This document shows positions 58,477-64,000 of a stretch of 64,000 bases of DNA, piece after piece (position 1 is the stretch's first letter; each line of letters starts with the position of its first letter). This DNA comes from Aptenodytes patagonicus (lineage: Eukaryota; Chordata; Aves; Sphenisciformes; Spheniscidae): assembly GCF_965638725.1 (NCBI RefSeq), contig NC_134961.1:5486641-5550640 (forward strand), given 5' to 3'. Under the pieces are notes generated by a model. That model did no database searches. It saw nothing but the letters and a program-made list of their open reading frames with translations, and was not told where the DNA came from. The position numbers and the translations under genes were made by a program.

Positions 58477-59689
58477 ACAGTCTCTCTCTATGAATATGCA
58501 CTTTTTGGAATGAGGTTTGGCAGTGCAGTGTGGTTGAGAGCCGGCGCCAGCCGAGTAGTCATACGCAGGTGACTGTGCGAGAGCCCTCTCAGTGCTGTTC
58601 ATAAATACCGTGCAAAGGGATCACTGGACTGCGCCGTAGCTAATTAACGTCCAAAGTCTGAGCTTCCAAAACGCCTGAGTAGAATTAGGCTGAAATCGCA
58701 GGGTGGGCAGGCAGGGGGCCACCTTTCTCCTGTAACACGCAATAGCTGAGAAAATACTTTCTGATCTGAAGACTGACAGGGGACACGATAGGGGAATAAG
58801 CATCTGGTTTGGGTTTTTCTTTCTTTTTTCAGGGGGTGGGGGAAGATTATGAATCGCTGAAACGAACGGAAGCAAAAGTGGCTTCCCTGATAATACTGAT
58901 TTTTTTTTTTTGGTGGTATTTCTGTGACCACGGAGATTGCGGTAGTCGGGGGTGCAAAGGTGCAGAAAAGGAAAAGATGCTGCTCACTGGTGAGTGCGGC
59001 CATTACAGCTGCGTGTCTGTGAACACTGGGCTGCTCACACAGCAAAGGATGGTCCTGTCTGAAAACGGAATTAATTCTACTACTTGAAGAACTGGACTGA
59101 TCTGTGTGATTAGTTGAACATGAAATTTGAAGTTGCCTCTGACTTTTCGTGTAACATGTTCTTTAAAGAAACTTACTTTGTAGCACTGCATGTAGAATAA
59201 TGACATTACAGCTTTACTTTCTGTAAAGCCCACCCACTTCACAGTAATTTTATTTAATGACTGCCATGTTTCTAATTTCTGGGATGTATTAATGGTGGTA
59301 GCTCCAAACAACAGCATATTGGGACATTAAATGCTGCTGATCACTGACCGTGTTTATCTGCAGTGCCTTTAAGTGCATTTATCTGTTTACAGTGGTCTGC
59401 ACTAACAAGGATAAGTTGTTCAGACTGTACGGAGCGTTTGCATCCTGCACCTCCCTCGGCGATACCGGCCTGAAGTAGCTTTGCGTATGTTGCTTTGGCA
59501 TCTCTGAATCCCACCTCTCGGGGCAGAGAGGGGAATCTTGTCTGTCCTTTGAAGTAACTCCTCCAGCAGCAGCTATGACGTGATGGGAGTGACAAGAGTC
59601 CTCCCTGCAGTGCACTTTCACGGCTGTAATTCAGCGTCCGATTCTCTCCCATCCTGGCAGACCAGGCTGAGTTACTTTTAACGTGTAGG

Positions 59690-59695
59690 AATAAA
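59690..59695 (+). terminator. ZNF598: Middle poly(A) signal
   Basis: AATAAA followed within 40 nt by TATGTCATTTTTAG, a T-rich downstream element. A plausible intermediate ZNF598 3' end. Confidence 0.4.
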
Positions 59696-60509
59696 GTTGG
59701 AATTAACTTATGTCATTTTTAGCGACAAGACAGTGCTTCTATATAAGCATCGTTTCTATGAAATCGAGCTCGGTGTTACTGAAGAGCTAGCCCTGGCTAC
59801 AGAAAGTTTTCCTTGCCTTACACTTTTTATTTTTGCTTGCTGTCAGGCTGCGAGGTGCTTTTGGTTTCTTTTCCGAGTACCTGACCGTCTTGTGCTCAGC
59901 ACAGGGGCCAGGCTGCACGCCCCGAAACGGGGGTGGGGAGGGTTATTTGGCCGCGTGGCTGTTTATAAAATGCGTGAACACGTGACAAGCGGTAACGCTT
60001 CGCGTTCCTGCTTCGAGTCGGGTTCCCCTCGAGCAGCGCGGGGGGCCCTGCCCGTGACACCACCACGACACAACCGTTCGGTTTCAGGAAGAAAAAGACA
60101 CGCTGGCAGGAGGCGGCTCTGCGAGTCTGCCCAGTGGCTATTCTGAAGTTGTAGAAGCACCTGCCCAGAAGTCGCGAACACCGGTTTTCACTTTGCTCGG
60201 CCAAGAAATTCAGAAACCCGCTGCGGCGGCGCTTCGGTTTGATGCCGGCTGCCCCCAACGCTTCTCGTCAGCGGTTGATCTACGGCGTCAGCTCTTCTCC
60301 CTGTCTCTTCCTTTGGTTTGTAAAGTTCAGAGGAACGAAATGCGTATTCTCTGCAGGAGTATCTTGCGTCTTCCCTTGATTTTTTCAGTTAATTCCTGTG
60401 CTAGCAGATGCGCAGGGCCCACTGGGCGCGTGCTGCTGTAAGTTGCCTCCAGGTGATCGATCTCTGGCCCGATGATGCAGTTTCCTTGTTCCTTGTGCTC
60501 ACCTGATTA

Positions 60510-60515
60510 AATAAA
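60510..60515 (+). terminator. ZNF598: Distal poly(A) signal
   Basis: AATAAA followed by AAATTTTTTTCAGG. It faces the minus-strand signal 45 nt further on, as expected for two convergent genes. Confidence 0.5.
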
Positions 60516-60560
60516 GTATTACCAAATTTTTTTCAGGCCGCTTCTATTCATTTTTAACTC

Positions 60561-60566
60561 TTTATT
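60561..60566 (-). terminator. Poly(A) signal of a convergent minus-strand gene
   Basis: On the minus strand ACTTATTTTCAATAAAGAGT is followed by T-rich sequence. Upstream (60575-60720) the minus strand is AT-rich with TGTAAACATT-, TATATA- and TTTGTATA-type words typical of 3' UTR ends. Cleavage is expected near 60545. Confidence 0.65.
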
Positions 60567-61180
60567 GAAAATAAGTTGCAGTTGGTACACGGACACTGAA
60601 AATACATAATCACAGATCGTTCTCTCAAAAGATATTTTTTTATATATATAATATATACAAAAGTTGTAAACATTTTAACTTATTTCCATACACAGCCCAC
60701 TTTATACTACAATGCACGTAAGATTAGTGACAACTGCAACCCTTTGAAGCGGTCTGCTTATACGGAGGTATCGGCAAAAAAACGTAAATTTGCAAACCAC
60801 ATTTGGTATCGGTTTGATATTAAAACTCTTAAAGAATCTGAGGTCTAAATGCGTATTGCAACAAACTACAGGCAGCTCAACTTGGGTTTCAAGTTGATGC
60901 AGCGAAGGCCGTTTCTGAGCCTCGCTGGTGGGGGGAGAGGGACTTCTGGCACACGCGGCTTCAGCGCGCGAGCTAGACAAGTACTAGGAATAAACCAGAG
61001 TGGAACTAGACCCGTCCGCTCTCCCCAGCACGCTTGGGAAAACAGAGGCCGAAAGGGGCTCTGGAAATGGCTTTTAGCGGGAGAAATACCCATCCCACCA
61101 CAGCAATGACGTGATTTACCAACGAAGGGACCGTGACCGCAGTTAGCTTGGTTTGGTTTAAGTGACCTCGCAGCTGCAGC

Positions 61181-61243
61181 GGGCAGAACGAAGGGCGAGC
61201 CGGGCAGAACGAAGGGCGAGCCGGGCAGAACGAAGGGCGAGCC
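61181..61243. repeat. Three perfect 21-bp tandem units
   Basis: GGGCAGAACGAAGGGCGAGCC (21 bp) appears three times without mismatch, a recent local duplication in the convergent-gene 3' region. Confidence 0.95.
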
Positions 61244-63301
61244 AGCCGTACGCCCTTTGGGGGGGTGCGGAGAGAGAAGGGTGCGAATTACCCCTGTGGG
61301 GAACTGCTGGTCGACAGAAGTAGAAAAGAAAGGCCGTAGCTGTCGCTTGCTGTTGTAGCATGAACTGAAGGGAAACTCATCCTACAGCGTGTCCAGGCGA
61401 AACAGCCGGTGAAATCCCAACTGCTCGTAGGCACGGCCTAAGGGGAGGGCTCTGCTCAAACCGCGTGAGGTGCAGAAGCACGTAATGGGGGGAGATCTTT
61501 TTACTAAGCATCGGTTAAGCAAAGCTTCCACCTCGCTGGGAACGGCTTAAAATGTTGGGGAAAAAATTCCAATTCTTTCAAATCTTTTAACGTGCCTAAA
61601 ATAAATATGCGAAAACCACGATGTGGTTAACTTCAGTGCTGAGCAATACCTGCGTGGTCGCAACAGAACCTCCCGGAGCAAGGTGATTTGGACAGATGCA
61701 TCTCCAGGAAAGGTACAGGATTGCTTGAATTCCATTCTTTACACCCAAATTCAGTGCTAACGCTACGCAGAAGCTTTCGGCGCGCTAGTCTGAGCGCAGC
61801 ACGATCCTGCCCTCTGCAAGCTCGAGTTAGCTGCTGGGCTTCCGAGATCTCCAAGAGAACGGGGGATATATTAAACAGCTTGCGAGGACAGCACGGGGGT
61901 AGCAGCTGGCACGGCACAAATTCACAGCACAATCCTGGCATGCTTTTAGGACGCGGTCTGGACGGTCACAAGGAAAGGCGCTAGTGCTGCTGTACCACAG
62001 CGAATGCGGGGGGAGGAAAAAAGTGGGAGAAAGGGGTACGAAGATTGATGTTACAGATACTTGAGCCCCAAATAATATGCTACAGTTATTACACCGACGG
62101 ATCTAATTCTCTAACCATAAGCCCGTAGGGTTGTATTTAGTTACAGTCCATACTAGTCTGCCCGACGAGTCGCGGACACGCCGATGTGCTACGACAGTTA
62201 ATGCACGGCACTGCTGACACTGAACGGCTAGCGGGGACGCTGCGGGGGCTTGCAGAGAAAGAGGATTTCATACGAGGGGTAGGCATGTGGCATCGCTGGC
62301 CAGGCTGGGGGCCGGCGTCCCGCCCTACCTTTCAGCACGTTTTAATCCAGCGGGGCCTCGACGGCTGCCAGCCCGTGCTGCCGCGGGGCCGGGGAGCTAC
62401 ACGGGCGTTCGGCAACGGCCTCGCCAATAAACCAGAAAATGGTTTTTGTTCAAGGTGGGCAAATGCTCTTTCCAAGGCCTGTGCCTCTTGGGCCGTGCGG
62501 TACCACGTTAATTACGGCTTGTCCCGTCCTGCCTGGCTGACACAGCCTCGGCGGGGCGACTACGTACGTAAAGTCATCGCTGTTGCCTGGAAAAAATACA
62601 CCAGTTGTGGGCTGCCTGCCCGTAGGGGCTGCCTGCTCCTGCAGACCCGAGCCTTCCCAGTGCCACCCCGGCAGGGACGTCCTCCCCTCCACCGACAGGG
62701 ACTACGGCAGACTTTCGGTGGCAGAGGGAGCAGGGTTAAGCTTCCTTGAGGTGCCTGTTGGTGTGGCTGGAGACGTTATTCCCGGCTCCGGTTTAATCAA
62801 GGAGCAATCTGTTCTGCCTTCCTGCTGCCAGGAAGCCTCTCGGGTGCCCAAGCACCTTCCTCCTCCTCTCCTGCCCAGCAAAACGCAGCCAGGTCCTTGC
62901 ACGCTCACCGTGCCGCCTGCAAGTTAAAGGTAATAACTGACTTTTGGGGAGCTGTAAAAAGCCGCTGACCCTGAGAAGAACAACGGTGCCTCGGCCGGGG
63001 GCTGAAGCCGTCCCCGTTTCACCGTTGCTGCTCTTAAGGTCGGGGCCGGCGTGAGAGCGTGCGTGTGCGTGTGCGTCCCTTCTGCGTCCCACCGCCGGCG
63101 GGTGGGAGGGTGGGGAGGAAAGAAAGGCAACGCAGGCCTCGGTACATTCAGATGTTGTAATATTCAGCATGGTTACACCAGGGGTCAGGACACGTCCCGC
63201 AGTCAGACAGAGCTTTAGTTCTTTACGGTTACAAGGAAACTCTGGAACAGTTATATAGTTAGAAAAAATACAATGTACTGAACAAACATTATCTCACATA
63301 C

Positions 63302-63327
63302 AATCAATTTAAACATTTAAATTGATT
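63302..63327. repeat. Perfect 12-bp inverted repeat with 2-nt spacer
   Basis: AATCAATTTAAA, CA, TTTAAATTGATT. In RNA this would form a tight A/U stem with a 2-nt loop, although such a short loop would open the end pairs. It lies in an AT-rich 3' UTR-like block. Confidence 0.85.
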
Positions 63328-64000
63328 ATAATTTTGCTAAAATATTAACACAAGTACTGTTTGTGCTGCTAAAATTTCAGTGTTCCCTCTAAGGAAAATA
63401 TTGCTACAGTTCTACCGTACCCTGTATTAAAATCCTTTGCCTTTTTTTTCCCAGCAAGACTGACTCTAGAAAAATCGCAAGGGTCACGTAATTAATTTAG
63501 GCTTATACCGTACTGGGGTTTGGGTGTCCCTGGTCTGCTTAATGCAAGGGTGTCCCACTGTTCACCAAGCCCTGCTGGTGTGGGCCACCGGCAGATCACC
63601 CTTGGTCACCTCTTCCTTGCTCCTTGCGTTAGCCGAGCAAGTGACACCTCCAATAAAGCAGCGCGGCGTCCTCCTGCTCGTGCGCCTGCAGCCGCCGCCG
63701 CCGCGGGCAGCGGGGCTGAGCGCTACCGACCCCGATAGCGCTTGGACCTCAAAGTGGGTGCAAAGGTGTCCAGAGGGAGAGAGGTCTCCTCTGCCGTCGC
63801 TGTTGGGAAAAGCCCGTGGTGGGGACCGCGGCAGGACACCAGCTCTCGGTGCCACCGCGCGCAGCCGCGCTGCGTGGGGAGGCTGCAGCGGCGCGGGAGA
63901 AGCATCCGAGTTGGGAAATGCTGCCTGAAAAATCCCCGGGCAGCTCCAGTGGCTCCGGTGCTGCCAGGCGCGTGGGAAGAGCTCAGCTCCAGCAAAGCCA

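Larger units (their letters stand above)
58457..60535 (+). other. ZNF598: ZNF598 3' UTR (longest form)
   Basis: About 2.1 kb from the stop to the last plus-strand AATAAA at 60510. Two earlier signals lie at 58471 and 59690. No coding frame with domains is seen in this stretch on either strand. Which form is used cannot be decided from sequence. Confidence 0.55.
60545..64000 (-). other. Probable 3' UTR / 3' end of a minus-strand gene (SYNGR3 by synteny)
   Basis: This 3.4-kb stretch ends with a convincing minus-strand poly(A) signal at 60566-60561. No coding exon with a recognisable protein domain is visible in it, so the stop codon may lie beyond the right edge or in sequence I could not recognise. 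In human, SYNGR3 (a synaptic-vesicle tetraspan protein) is the next gene and converges on ZNF598. The identity is inferred from that alone. An AT-rich, non-repetitive block at 63150-63500, a 21-bp triple repeat at 61181-61243 and a 12-bp inverted repeat at 63302-63327 lie inside. Confidence 0.4.

Overview
The window is nuclear DNA from a vertebrate, almost certainly a bird. Genes are split by GT-AG introns. Two truncated CR1 LINE copies are present, and the gene-bearing parts are GC-rich, as expected of an avian microchromosome. Three protein-coding genes can be read: the first two exons of NHERF2 (SLC9A3R2, minus strand, 12137-17451), the neuropeptide gene NPW (minus strand, about 27420-29660), and a complete 12-exon ZNF598 (plus strand, CDS 43034-58456, 874 residues). 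Human 16p13.3 has the same neighbours with the same relative orientation (SYNGR3 - ZNF598 - NPW - SLC9A3R2), so this is a conserved block in reverse.

Layout. 1-12136 is NHERF2 intron 2; the PDZ2 and ERM-binding exons lie off the left edge. 12137-12394 and 17242-17451 are NHERF2 exons 2 and 1, with a CpG-rich promoter to about 18150. 17452-27420 is intergenic and holds a 400-bp minisatellite of 25 sixteen-base units. NPW follows: a strong exon 1 with a TATA box, and an inferred terminal exon. 29770-41735 is an intergenic stretch with old MIR-like SINE fragments and AT-rich, possibly conserved non-coding segments. A CR1 fragment (41736-42403) abuts the ZNF598 promoter, a CpG island with a perfect CRE. 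After the ZNF598 stop there are three possible poly(A) signals. The last meets, tail to tail, the 3' end of a minus-strand transcript that fills the right edge, probably SYNGR3 by synteny.

The genes have no shared pathway. NHERF2 is a PDZ scaffold for membrane transporters, NPW a secreted neuropeptide precursor, and ZNF598 the E3 ligase that senses collided ribosomes. No bacterial-type systems, CRISPR arrays, tRNAs or rRNAs were seen. Most of the non-coding sequence shows nothing that can be named. The most interesting items are the choice of NPW C-terminus, a candidate poison exon in ZNF598 intron 8, the near-zero spacing of the convergent 3' ends, the 16-bp minisatellite, and a degenerate promoter repeat upstream of ZNF598.
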